A stretch of DNA of 8,083 nt from Solirubrobacterales bacterium (GTDB lineage Bacteria > Actinomycetota > Thermoleophilia > Solirubrobacterales > Solirubrobacteraceae), in assembly GCA_003157595.1 (NCBI GenBank), contig PMKB01000264.1, positions 1 through 8,083 on the forward strand, given 5' to 3'. Positions within the stretch are counted from its first letter, which is position 1, and the number at the start of each line of letters is the position of its first letter. Made by a program: the position numbers and the translations under genes. The notes beneath the pieces are model-generated. The model was not told the origin of the DNA and ran no database searches. It worked only from the letters and a program-made list of their open reading frames with translations. This document shows, piece after piece, positions 1 through 5,352 of the stretch.

Positions 1-1
1 A

Positions 2-307
2 CCGAGCTTCGGCCCGCTCGCCTCGTTTCGCGTCCTCTGGAGCACGCTCCTGGGCCGTGAGAGCGTTTATCGCGTCGTCGTCGCCACCGATCGGCGGATC
101 CTCGTATGTAGGGGCGGAAAGTTTAGGAAGGCACTGCTCCCGGTCGTGCTCGCAGAACTCCCACGAAAGCCGGCGCTGGGTCCGGCGCGCCATCTCATGT
201 TCGGCCTTTGGCACTACATCGACGTGCCTGACGAGCGCATCTACATCGCCCGCTGGCTCGATGAAACCGCCAAGGCCGATGCGGCATCGGCGACAACGCC
301 CGGTTGA
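2..307 (+). CDS. C-terminal part of an unrecognised protein (5' end outside window)
   Basis: Frame 2 is open from the window edge to TGA at 305-307 and gives 101 residues with no usable start inside the window, so this is the tail of a gene that begins further left. The reading is protein-like: a strand-rich stretch (YRVVVATDRRILVCRGGKF), then LPRKPALGP, then FGLWHYIDVPDERIYIARWL and a short Ala/Thr-rich end. The pattern of strands followed by a helix ending in an aspartate/lysine-rich tail recalls small bacterial PH-like domains, but I cannot name the family and claim no function. It is convergent with the secreted-protein gene at 406-846. The 98-base gap holds only a weak five-base dyad (ACCCG/CGGGT near 359-370) and no clear terminator. 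An ORF reading another frame over the same bases is a shadow. Confidence 0.6.
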   Translation, partial: PSFGPLASFRVLWSTLLGRESVYRVVVATDRRILVCRGGKFRKALLPVVLAELPRKPALGPARHLMFGLWHYIDVPDERIYIARWLDETAKADAASATTPG

Positions 308-405
308 GCGCTTCGTGCGCGAGGTCTTGGCGACCGGCGAAGCTGCGTCGGAGTCACGACCCGGTCGGGTAGCGGGCCGCGATAATCGAACGGCCGATCT
401 GGCGC

Positions 406-846
406 TCAGTGCGGGCAGGCGCGGACGAGCTTCCAGGCTTTGAGCAGCGCCAGCGGCGCCGAGCCGCACGGGTCGCCACCGGTGTTCCCGATGTCGCGCC
501 AGCCCGCGCCGGCCGGCTTGACGAAGCGCTCCGGCTGATCCTCAACGCCGAAGTAGAGGCCGTTGTAGGTGGCGTCGAAGTCGGTGAGCGCGTAGCGCTT
601 GCTGCCGCAGATCCCCAGGTAGACGCGGCCCACGGGGCCGGTGATCGTGGGCTTGTGGACGTCGGGGCGGTGGCGCATGTAGGCGCGGTGGCGGCTCAGC
701 AGCGTCGCCCCCAGCGAGCTGGGCGTGGTGAGCACCCTGCAGTTGGATGCCGCTTGCGCGGTGGCGCCGGCACTCCAAGCGGGGGCCGTGACGGCGAGAG
801 CGATGGCGGCAGCGAGGGTCACGAGCGCGAGTCCGAGGCGTCGCAT
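406..846 (-). CDS. Small secreted protein of unknown function
   Basis: The product is 146 residues from the ATG at 846. A positively charged start (MRRLG) and a hydrophobic core (LALVTLAAAIALAVTA) are followed by Ala-rich sequence ending in AQAA, so it has a typical Sec signal peptide with likely cleavage near residue 32-33. The mature part has three cysteines (SNCRV, GICGS, DPCGS) plus one near the C-terminus (RACPH), enough for two disulfides. Other segments include GPVGRVYLGICG and YFGVEDQPERFV. I do not recognise a named family; proteins of this look occur in Solirubrobacter-type genomes (from memory). A GTG at 855 is in frame but lies inside the TAACGT box (854-859), so the ATG at 846, seven bases downstream of that box, is the better start and implies a leaderless mRNA. 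Confidence 0.6.
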   Translation of the reverse strand: MRRLGLALVTLAAAIALAVTAPAWSAGATAQAASNCRVLTTPSSLGATLLSRHRAYMRHRPDVHKPTITGPVGRVYLGICGSKRYALTDFDATYNGLYFGVEDQPERFVKPAGAGWRDIGNTGGDPCGSAPLALLKAWKLVRACPH

Positions 847-853
847 CGCGGTC

Positions 854-882
854 ACGTTAGCTCACGCGGTCGACGCGGTCGA
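854..882 (-). promoter_or_regulatory. Likely promoter of the secreted-protein gene
   Basis: On the minus strand TAACGT (854-859) is seven bases from the ATG at 846. A TCGACC hexamer (877-882, four of six matches to TTGACA) sits exactly 17 bases upstream of it. The hexamer is supplied by the second unit of the 9-bp tandem repeat. It is a plausible sigma70-type promoter with a leaderless transcript, from pattern only. Confidence 0.35.
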
Positions 883-914
883 CGCGGTCGATGCGGTCGA
901 TGCGGTCGACGCGG
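865..914. repeat. 9-bp tandem repeat, about 5.5 copies
   Basis: Units read CGCGGTCGA three times (865-891), then TGCGGTCGA twice (892-909), then CGCGG. The array lies in the gap between the GntR gene stop (951) and the secreted-protein start (846). The reverse strand offers TCGACC every nine bases. Nine-base periodicity is a whole number of codons, but no convincing gene crosses it, so it is best read as an intergenic microsatellite that overlaps the promoter. Confidence 0.85.
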
Positions 915-950
915 CCTGCGAGCGCGAGCCGCCGTCGCCGGCGCGCCCGG

Positions 951-1298
951 CTACGGCAGCGCTTCGATGATCTCGAGCAGCTCCGCCCGGTCATAGCCGC
1001 TCTGGCGACCGAGCTGGACGAGCTCGATCGCCTTGGCGAGCACGGCGCCGCGTTGGGGCGTGCCGCTGACGCGGATGCCGCGGCCCTGGCGAAACTCGAG
1101 CAGTCCCTCGTCGCGCAGGAGCCGGAGAGCACGCAGCACGGTGTTGGTATTGACGTGCATCACGGCGGCCAGGCCGCGTGCCGGCGGGAGGCGCTCGCCG
1201 GGCTTCGCGTCGCCGTCGGCGATCGAGCGGCGGATCTGCGCGGCGACCTGGTCGTGCAGGAGGGTCGGGTCCGCGCGGTCGATCTTGATCCCCATCAT
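951..1298 (-). CDS. GntR-family (YtrA-type) transcriptional repressor
   Basis: The product is 115 residues from the ATG at 1298; an in-frame ATG at 1310 adds four residues. The N-terminal winged helix is clear: DPTLLHDQVAAQIRRSIADG, then KPGERLPPARGLA, then the recognition helix region VNTNTVLRALRLLRDEGLL, and the wing FRQGRGIRVSG. Only about 40 residues follow, ending in LLEIIEALP. That is the short helical dimerisation tail of the YtrA subfamily rather than a FadR or HutC ligand domain, and the length of about 120 residues fits. YtrA regulators usually repress themselves and ABC-transporter or stress genes. Here no transporter is adjacent: a secreted protein lies downstream and a GNAT gene is divergent. 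A dyad covers the TACTAT box just upstream of the start, which suggests autoregulation. Family assignment is confident; the effector is unknown. Confidence 0.9.
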   Translation of the reverse strand: MMGIKIDRADPTLLHDQVAAQIRRSIADGDAKPGERLPPARGLAAVMHVNTNTVLRALRLLRDEGLLEFRQGRGIRVSGTPQRGAVLAKAIELVQLGRQSGYDRAELLEIIEALP

Positions 1299-1301
1299 GG
1301 T

Positions 1302-1325
1302 GCTAGTCATAGTAGCGGAACTAGC
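1302..1325. promoter_or_regulatory. Probable GntR/YtrA operator over the gntR promoter
   Basis: Six-base arms GCTAGT (1302-1307) and ACTAGC (1320-1325) form a perfect inverted repeat with a 12-base spacer. The spacer contains the minus-strand TACTAT box (1309-1314) about ten bases before the ATG at 1298. From memory, the Bacillus YtrA operator has the same architecture: six-base arms separated by about 13 bases. Binding here would block the promoter. It lies in the gap shared with the divergent GNAT gene, so it could control both. Confidence 0.5.
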
Positions 1326-1427
1326 CGGTAGGCAGATCCCGTCCGCGCATGCCGGGATCCCGTGACACGCGCGGCGCGGGCAGCGTGACGGCGAACGTCG
1401 TCGCCGTCGAGCAGACTTCGACTGCGG

Positions 1428-2294
1428 ATGCCACCAGCGGTCGACCCAGCGCAGCTCCATCTGCGCGCGCTCGAGGAGGCGGACCTCACCGCGGCCGCCG
1501 CGCTGGCGGCGCGCGCATTCGGCGTCGACATCGGCGATCCCGCGCTTGCCGAGAGCTGGCGCGCGCGCGTTGCGCACCCGCTGACCACAGATCCCGGCGG
1601 CTGCTTCATCGCCGAGCGCGAGGGCTTGCTCATCGGCGTCGCCGAGGCGATCCGGCGCGAGCGCCTCTGGTGTCTTTCGCTGCTCACCGTCGACCCGGGG
1701 ATCCAGAGCGCGGGAGCCGGACGCGCCTTGCTCCAGCGCGCGCTGACCTACGGCGCCGACGCCGACACGGGCCTGATCATCAGCTCCAGCGACCCGCGCG
1801 CGCTGAGGCTCTATGCCGGCGCCGGATTCTCGCTGCGGCCGACGTTCGAGGCGAGCGGCCCGATCGACCGCACCTCGCTGCCGCGCGCCGACCCGAGGGT
1901 CCGGGAGGGCGGTGCGGCCGACCTCGAGGCGTTGGCCGCGATCTCACGCGAGACCCGCGGGGCGCCCCACACCTCGGAGCTCGAGTTCGCGCTGCGCTCG
2001 GGCTGCCGGCTCGTACGCCTCGCCGACCGCGGGTTCGCCGTCGCCAGGCCGGGTCGCGGCGTCTGGCTGCTGGTGGCGCGCGACGAGGCCGCGGCGGCGC
2101 CACTGCTGTGGGCCGCACTGGAGATCGTCGCGGACACGGAGCGACCCGCCGTCCGCTGGATCAGCGTCGAACAGGCCTGGGCGGTCCAGATCGTCCTGCG
2201 GGCCGGCCTGCAGCTGGCCCCCTACGGGGCGTTGTGCGTGCGCGGAGCGCCGGGGTCGCTATGTCCGTTCCTGCCGAGCGCCCCGTTTGCGTAG
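1428..2294 (+). CDS. GNAT-family acetyltransferase with two GNAT lobes
   Basis: The product is 288 residues. The N-terminal lobe carries HLRALEEADLTAAAALAARAF, a strand ending LSLLTVDP (84-90) and the acetyl-CoA pyrophosphate loop QSAGAG (93-98, the Q/RxxGxG/A motif). It continues to the closing segment LRLYAGAGFSLRPTF. The second lobe begins at VREGGAADLEALAAI and ends with a C-terminal segment rich in proline and serine. It has the secondary-structure pattern of GNAT but no clear pyrophosphate loop, as in other tandem GNATs where one lobe is catalytic and the other structural. Acceptor substrate is unknown. No good Shine-Dalgarno or TANNNT box precedes the ATG at 1428. The gene is divergent from gntR across a 129-base gap that holds the dyad at 1302-1325. 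A long overlapping ORF in another frame is a high-GC shadow. Confidence 0.88.
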   Translation: MPPAVDPAQLHLRALEEADLTAAAALAARAFGVDIGDPALAESWRARVAHPLTTDPGGCFIAEREGLLIGVAEAIRRERLWCLSLLTVDPGIQSAGAGRALLQRALTYGADADTGLIISSSDPRALRLYAGAGFSLRPTFEASGPIDRTSLPRADPRVREGGAADLEALAAISRETRGAPHTSELEFALRSGCRLVRLADRGFAVARPGRGVWLLVARDEAAAAPLLWAALEIVADTERPAVRWISVEQAWAVQIVLRAGLQLAPYGALCVRGAPGSLCPFLPSAPFA

Positions 2295-2330
2295 AGGCGG
2301 TTGCTATGTGATCAGTGGGGCCGGTGGGTT

Positions 2331-2420
2331 AGCAAGTACGCGGAGCCCTGGGTTGCGAGGCTCAGCGGCCTCAAACAGTCACTCGAGGAGGACAGCATGG
2401 AGAAGGTTTTCGAGATCTAG
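2331..2420 (+). pseudogene. Relic of an ArsR-regulator / AHSA1 (SRPBCC) gene junction
   Basis: In one frame the bases read SKYAEPWVARL, then SGLKQSLEEDS, then MEKVFEI and TAG (2418-2420). A strong Shine-Dalgarno (GAGGAGG, 2384-2390) stands just before the ATG at 2397. From memory, many actinobacterial ArsR regulators end in a similar 'aPWxxrLxxLKxxLE' helix and run directly into, or overlap, an AHSA1/SRPBCC protein beginning MEKVFEIYIRTTPE. Here the codon after MEKVFEI is TAG where TAC (Tyr) is expected, and the match breaks off a few codons later. Both the ArsR N-terminus and nearly all of AHSA1 are missing. The remnant begins just after the GNAT stop and shares its frame. I take it as a deletion or insertion scar; a seven-residue peptide leader is the alternative. 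Confidence 0.5.
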
Positions 2421-2467
2421 ATCAGCCGTCCTTAGCACTGCGCGCTCTCGTGCGGCCGGCGTACGGC

Positions 2468-2496
2468 TTGACACTATTTCCTGATCGGCCTATCGT
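2468..2496 (+). promoter_or_regulatory. Strong sigma70-like promoter
   Basis: A perfect TTGACA (2468-2473) is followed after exactly 17 bases by TATCGT (2491-2496). This is the best promoter match in the window. The expected start of transcription falls at about 2503, inside the adjacent LexA-type palindrome. No well-supported gene follows immediately: the first protein-like ORF is at 2688, beyond two strong hairpins. Confidence 0.7.
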
Positions 2497-2510
2497 CGAA
2501 CGCATGTTCG
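2497..2510. promoter_or_regulatory. Perfect LexA (SOS) box
   Basis: CGAAC-GCAT-GTTCG is a perfect 14-base palindrome matching the Gram-positive/actinobacterial LexA operator (CGAAC-N4-GTTCG). It directly abuts the TATCGT box and covers the expected transcription start, where bound LexA would repress until DNA damage. The match to the consensus is seen directly; SOS control is inferred from established knowledge of LexA sites. Confidence 0.75.
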
Positions 2511-2677
2511 GTGGGATTCTCACTCAGCCTTCACTTCCCGGTGCTCCATCCGGGGGCTCGGCGACCGCACGTCCCACCGCGTGCGGTCGCCCATCTTCCC
2601 GCGGGATTCTTGCGGACCTCGGGAACGCGCCGGCGGTCGGTGCCCTGTCCTCACCGACCGCCGGCCACCTTCTATGA
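2504..2677 (+). CDS. Possible leaderless 57-residue ORF in the SOS transcript
   Basis: An ATG at 2504 lies inside the LexA box, seven bases downstream of TATCGT, the geometry of a leaderless mRNA. The frame stays open to TGA at 2675-2677. The product starts MFGGILTQPSLPG and is rich in Gly, Ala, Pro and Ser, with no hydrophobic span, domain or recognisable family. Both large hairpins are inside it, so its composition may reflect RNA structure rather than protein. Held only as a candidate; the region may be non-coding. Confidence 0.15.
   Translation: MFGGILTQPSLPGAPSGGSATARPTACGRPSSRGILADLGNAPAVGALSSPTAGHLL
2560..2591 (+). other. Perfect 12-bp hairpin, 8-base loop
   Basis: GGCGACCGCACG (2560-2571) is the exact reverse complement of CGTGCGGTCGCC (2580-2591), with the loop TCCCACCG. 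It lies about 57 bases into the predicted SOS transcript. There is no U-run after it, so it is not a classical intrinsic terminator. It could be an RNA structure or a protein-binding dyad. Confidence 0.7.
2629..2665 (+). other. Perfect 14-bp hairpin, 9-base loop
   Basis: GCCGGCGGTCGGTG (2629-2642) pairs perfectly with CACCGACCGCCGGC (2652-2665) across the loop CCCTGTCCT. It ends 22 bases before the ATG at 2688 and follows the 12-bp hairpin by 37 bases. Between them lies CCCGCGGG (2598-2605). No U-tract follows. Together the two hairpins make a highly structured leader or a small structured RNA. Confidence 0.7.
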
Positions 2678-2687
2678 CGGTGACGTA

Positions 2688-3203
2688 ATGACCGCCACCC
2701 TCAAACTCGGCCTGACGGTCGACGGCCGGCAGGCGCAGCGTGACCTTCGGGCTGTCGCCGATGGCCTCGACCGGCCGATAACCGACGTGCTACGCGACGG
2801 CGCCGCGGAAATTGCCGACATCGCTCGCGGGTTCATGCGGCATGGTGAGCCGACCTGGCCGTCCTCATCCGCTGCTCGCGACTTTCCTGGCCTGATCAGC
2901 GACTACTTTGATTCGAAGGCCAACGGCATGAGCGCCACTGTCGGCTCGACGCACCCGGCCGCCCCGGTGTGGGAGTGGGGCGGGTTCATCGACCCTGCGG
3001 CAGGCGGGGGTATCCACACGCTGCAACGCGAGTTGAACGCGCGCTCCGCGTCGCGGCGGAAGATCCGCCGCGCCGGCGGGCGCAGGGGCTTCGCTGGGCA
3101 ACCGCTCAGAACCGCCGGGAATCCGATCTCGCCTTCGCGCGGTCGACGCCGCGCTAGGTCGTCCTGTACGAGCGGATCGGTACGGCCCATCGGGAGGGGC
3201 TAG
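2688..3203 (+). CDS. Phage HK97-gp10-like (head-tail) protein, C-terminus doubtful
   Basis: The ORF gives 171 residues from the ATG at 2688. The frame is open back to a GTG at 2511, but that stretch is the structured leader and does not look like protein. The first ~105 residues are protein-like: an amphipathic start (MTATLKLGLTVDGRQAQRDL), a helix DVLRDGAAEIADIARGFM, and the segment STHPAAPVWEWGGFIDP. The P-A-A-P-V-W/F-E-x-G-G-x-I-x-P pattern is familiar from HK97-gp10-like minor head/tail proteins of actinophages and prophages, which help close the tail or connector. After about residue 115 it becomes Arg/Ser/Gly-rich, with no resemblance to that family, which suggests a frameshift or decay. 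No terminase, portal, capsid or tape-measure gene is nearby, so it is probably a prophage remnant. The upstream Shine-Dalgarno is weak. Confidence 0.5.
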   Translation: MTATLKLGLTVDGRQAQRDLRAVADGLDRPITDVLRDGAAEIADIARGFMRHGEPTWPSSSAARDFPGLISDYFDSKANGMSATVGSTHPAAPVWEWGGFIDPAAGGGIHTLQRELNARSASRRKIRRAGGRRGFAGQPLRTAGNPISPSRGRRRARSSCTSGSVRPIGRG

Positions 3204-3236
3204 TCTCAGCCGATGCGTCAAGTGGGATTGAACTAG
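3201..3236 (+). promoter_or_regulatory. Leaderless-type -10 box and seven-codon mini-ORF
   Basis: TAGTCT (3201-3206) is followed after six bases by an ATG (3213) that opens MRQVGLN and stops at TAG (3234-3236). That is nine bases before the GTG of the membrane-protein gene at 3246. A small GGCT/AGCC dyad flanks the box. Such short leaderless ORFs upstream of a gene are known from mycobacterial transcriptomes. Here it could tune the next gene or be chance. Confidence 0.3.
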
Positions 3237-3245
3237 GCGGGCGCC

Positions 3246-3779
3246 GTGGCGAAGACCAAAGCAGAGCCTACGGCGAAGGCAAAGGGCTGCGGTTGTCTAG
3301 TAACCCTCGTGGTGATCTTGGCTGTCGCCGCAGGGATCGGCGCCGTCGTCAGCTCGCACACCTCGACGCAGTCGGCCGCTCGCTCGTACATCAAGGGTCT
3401 AGGCTCGGATCCCGAGACAGTGCAAGCGTCCGTCGAAGACGTGCTGGTTCAGGTCGGACTGACCGAGAAGTCACAAACCGAGGCGAACCTTGTCCAGCTC
3501 GCCACGATCGCCTCGCAAGTCCACGCGAGCCTGAACAACGTGCGCGACGACTTCGCGGGCCTCGATAGTGGCGCGCTCGGGACGGCCGAGGTCAATCTGT
3601 TTGACGCCGCGAACCAGCTCAAGAACTCGATGGGCGCGCTCGTCGGACTCACGGCCAACGCGAACCCAGCCACGATCGCCAGCTTCACTACGCAATACCA
3701 GACCGGCCACGACGAGTGGAACAGCGCGGTGACGACGATCTGGCACCTCGCGCACGAGTCCAACCCTCCGACGATCTAG
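3246..3779 (+). CDS. Membrane-anchored extracytoplasmic protein, unknown function
   Basis: The product is 177 residues starting at GTG. The short Lys-rich cytoplasmic head (MAKTKAEPTAKAK) is followed by GCGC and one hydrophobic span (LVTLVVILAVAAGIGAVV, about residues 18-35). A Ser/Thr-rich linker then leads into a mostly helical outer domain of about 130 residues, with segments such as SVEDVLVQVGL, VHASLNNVRDDFAGL and LFDAANQLKNSMGALVGL. The heptad-like spacing of these helices suggests a helical bundle. Topology is N-in/C-out by the positive-inside rule. I recognise no domain. A GGCGGG (3236-3241) stands before the start as a modest ribosome site. Its TAG stop is part of the strong AGGAGG that serves the next reading frame. 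Confidence 0.65.
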   Translation: MAKTKAEPTAKAKGCGCLVTLVVILAVAAGIGAVVSSHTSTQSAARSYIKGLGSDPETVQASVEDVLVQVGLTEKSQTEANLVQLATIASQVHASLNNVRDDFAGLDSGALGTAEVNLFDAANQLKNSMGALVGLTANANPATIASFTTQYQTGHDEWNSAVTTIWHLAHESNPPTI

Positions 3780-3843
3780 GAGGAGTCGCCGTGGGTACGC
3801 CCAGACGGCTGATCGGTTGCTTGGGCGAACGAATAACAAGCCC

Positions 3844-3865
3844 GAGCAGACGCGTTAGTCTGCTC
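3844..3865. promoter_or_regulatory. 8-bp dyad enclosing a -10 box before the helical-protein gene
   Basis: GAGCAGAC (3844-3851) and GTCTGCTC (3858-3865) are perfect inverted repeats around GCGTTA. TAGTCT (3856-3861) lies in the right half and is seven bases from the GTG at 3869. The dyad could be an operator over a leaderless promoter, or a hairpin that separates the two possible starts (3791 and 3869) of the next gene. Confidence 0.5.
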
Positions 3866-3868
3866 CGC

Positions 3869-4186
3869 GTGAGTGAACCAGAGCAACCGCCGTGGGAGCG
3901 GGAGCTGCGCAAGGCGCTAGACCTGGCGAAAGCGATCGAGCAGCAGATCGCCGACGCCATACCCGCGCAGGCACGCGAGGCTATCGCGGAGGCTGAGCGC
4001 CGCGTCGAGGAAGCGGCGAAGGCCGGAGCGCCACCGCCTGCATGGGCGCCGCACATTGCAGCCGCCAAGGCTCGCGCCGAGGACATACAGCGCGCGGTCG
4101 AGAACGTGCAACACGCCGCCGCGGCAGCGTCGGCCGAGCAGCTCGCGCGCGTCGAGCGCTGGCTCGTCGAGCTGCACGATAAGTAG
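3869..4186 (+). CDS. Small charged helical protein, unknown function
   Basis: The product is 105 residues from the GTG at 3869, beginning MSEPEQPPWERELRKAL. Two long Ala/Glu/Arg-rich helices (residues ~12-50 and ~62-100) are broken by a GAPPPAWAP turn. The repeating Ala/Glu spacing suggests a coiled coil or helical hairpin, and there is no signal peptide or membrane span. An alternative in-frame GTG at 3791 has a textbook AGGAGG (3778-3783) seven bases ahead and would add 26 Arg-rich residues. I prefer 3869 because the added part does not look like protein and because TAGTCT stands seven bases upstream of 3869, but both may be used. The next gene starts 22 bases after its stop, so they probably form an operon. 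Confidence 0.55.
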   Translation: MSEPEQPPWERELRKALDLAKAIEQQIADAIPAQAREAIAEAERRVEEAAKAGAPPPAWAPHIAAAKARAEDIQRAVENVQHAAAAASAEQLARVERWLVELHDK

Positions 4187-4207
4187 CTGAGGCGAGGGGA
4201 GGTCGTC

Positions 4208-5026
4208 GTGAGAAGGTCGATCGTGGCAGCGCTGGCAGCACTCGCCGTCTGTGTCGCGCTGCCGTCCGTAGCAGCAGCAAAGACGTGCTCGGCCGGCTAC
4301 GTCCATGCTGTCATCGGCGGCGCTCAGAAGTGCCTGCGCCGGGGCGAATACTGCGCGGTGCGCGACCGGACGCAGTACAAGCGTTATGGCTTCGTCTGCG
4401 CGGACGTGAACGGCACCGATCGCTTGGAGCCGAAGGCCAGTACAGCCGCCGCGAGCGGCTTCGCGGCGCTCAACGGGAAGCGGCTCGCCGGCACGTCGTC
4501 TTCGACCTGGCTTCCGATTGCGAGCCCGTTCAAGCATCCAACGAACCTCGACGGCACGATCACGCCGCCGGTCGAGACGAATGACCTCACGCACACCGTG
4601 TCGTTCTTCGAGTTCAAGTCTGCGAGCGCCACGTCGGCCTTCTACGCGAATCCGCCGCTCGCCGCGCGGCTCATCACGTTTGGTATCCAGCAGTATCGGC
4701 CGCTGGCCGGCGCGACGGGGATAGCGGCTCCCGCGCGCGGGCTCGACCTCCGTGAATGCCTATGGGCAGGCGGCGCCGGTCAGGGGGGCGTCGCCGGCAA
4801 GGGCACGCCATCCGGCGGGACGATGAACGCTTCCGGCGACTGCACCAAGGGCACGTCCAGCTCGATCGGCGTCGCCATCATCGTCCGCGTGGGCAACGTC
4901 GTCGTTATCTCACAAGCGACGGGGACGACCGTGATCGGTCATCCGGCGGGGGTTGCCGAGCTTTCGAGCGCCGCTCCCTACGCGCGAGGCGCTCTAAAGC
5001 TGCTCAGCCAAGTCGGGCTTGGCTAG
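4208..5026 (+). CDS. Secreted protein with N-terminal four-cysteine module
   Basis: The product is 272 residues from GTG, with a strong GGGGAGG (4196-4202) before it. The signal peptide is MRRSIVAALAALAVCVALPSVAAA, cleaved near residue 24. The mature N-terminus is a compact module with cysteines at 27, 42, 49 and 64 in the pattern C-x2-GYVHAVIGG-x3-CLRRGEYC ... YGFVC. From memory, this short module recurs at the ends of secreted actinobacterial proteins; its function is not known to me. After a Ser/Ala/Thr-rich linker comes a domain of about 180 residues (SSTWLPIASPF, LTHTVSFFEF, FGIQQYRPLAG, DLRECLWAGG, then a Gly-rich loop and VAIIVRVGNVVVISQ). It is probably beta-rich and carries a second cysteine pair. 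There is no catalytic motif I can name. Its TAG overlaps the minus-strand stop of the facing gene inside CTAG (5023-5026). Confidence 0.7.
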   Translation: MRRSIVAALAALAVCVALPSVAAAKTCSAGYVHAVIGGAQKCLRRGEYCAVRDRTQYKRYGFVCADVNGTDRLEPKASTAAASGFAALNGKRLAGTSSSTWLPIASPFKHPTNLDGTITPPVETNDLTHTVSFFEFKSASATSAFYANPPLAARLITFGIQQYRPLAGATGIAAPARGLDLRECLWAGGAGQGGVAGKGTPSGGTMNASGDCTKGTSSSIGVAIIVRVGNVVVISQATGTTVIGHPAGVAELSSAAPYARGALKLLSQVGLG

Positions 5027-5352
5027 TCAGCCGGCGGCACCTTCACCTCCGCGAGCACTTCACCGCGGGCACCGTAGATCGGCACGGTGACACCGCCCGG
5101 CGGGTGGCGGCTATCGCGGAGGCGTGTCGCCGCGGCGCGTATAGCGGCGATCAGCCGGCTCAGCAGTTCCTCGCCGATCGCACCTTCGAGGACATGCACC
5201 GCGATCCTGCCGACCTCGACGCCAACGCCGCGCCGCTCCACGGGAGGCTCTCCGGTCACCTCGAAGCCGGCGGCCTCTAGCGCGTGAGTCAGCGCCGCCC
5301 GTGCGAGCACCGAGGAAGATTCGACCTCGACGGCGGTGCGCTCCTCAGTCAC
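5023..5352 (-). CDS. Small cytoplasmic protein, unknown function
   Basis: The product is 109 residues from GTG. It overlaps the end of the upstream minus-strand gene by four bases (GTGA), the usual sign of translational coupling. The sequence alternates helices and strands: VEVESSSVLARAALTHALEAAGFEV, then GVGVEVGRIAVHVLEGAIGEELL, a basic helix LIAAIRAAATRLRDS, and a C-terminal hairpin GVTVPIYGARGEVLAEVKV. The end looks like a small alpha/beta domain; no motif is recognised. Its TAG (5023-5025) overlaps the TAG of the plus-strand secreted protein tail to tail. Confidence 0.6.
   Translation of the reverse strand: MTEERTAVEVESSSVLARAALTHALEAAGFEVTGEPPVERRGVGVEVGRIAVHVLEGAIGEELLSRLIAAIRAAATRLRDSRHPPGGVTVPIYGARGEVLAEVKVPPAD

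Noticed and set aside
359..370. Bidirectional terminator between the convergent genes
   Set aside because: Only a five-base ACCCG/CGGGT stem with a two-base loop and no U-tract; too weak to call.
1349..2311. 320-codon ORF overlapping the GNAT gene
   Set aside because: Arg/Gly/Pro-rich reading typical of a high-GC shadow; the GNAT frame has clear motifs.
2295..2420. tRNA or tmRNA attachment site after the GNAT gene
   Set aside because: No cloverleaf, no T-loop consensus and no CCA end; the stretch reads as an ArsR-AHSA1 relic instead.
1813..2484. Long ORF spanning the GNAT end and the scar
   Set aside because: Low-complexity Arg/Ser/Pro composition with no motif; it is the +1 shadow of GNAT running into non-coding DNA.
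2560..2665. Tandem intrinsic terminators
   Set aside because: Stems are strong and GC-rich, but neither is followed by a U-run, and they lie just after a strong promoter.
3917..4594. Minus-strand 225-codon ORF
   Set aside because: Antisense shadow of the helical-protein and secreted-protein genes, Arg-rich and without motifs.
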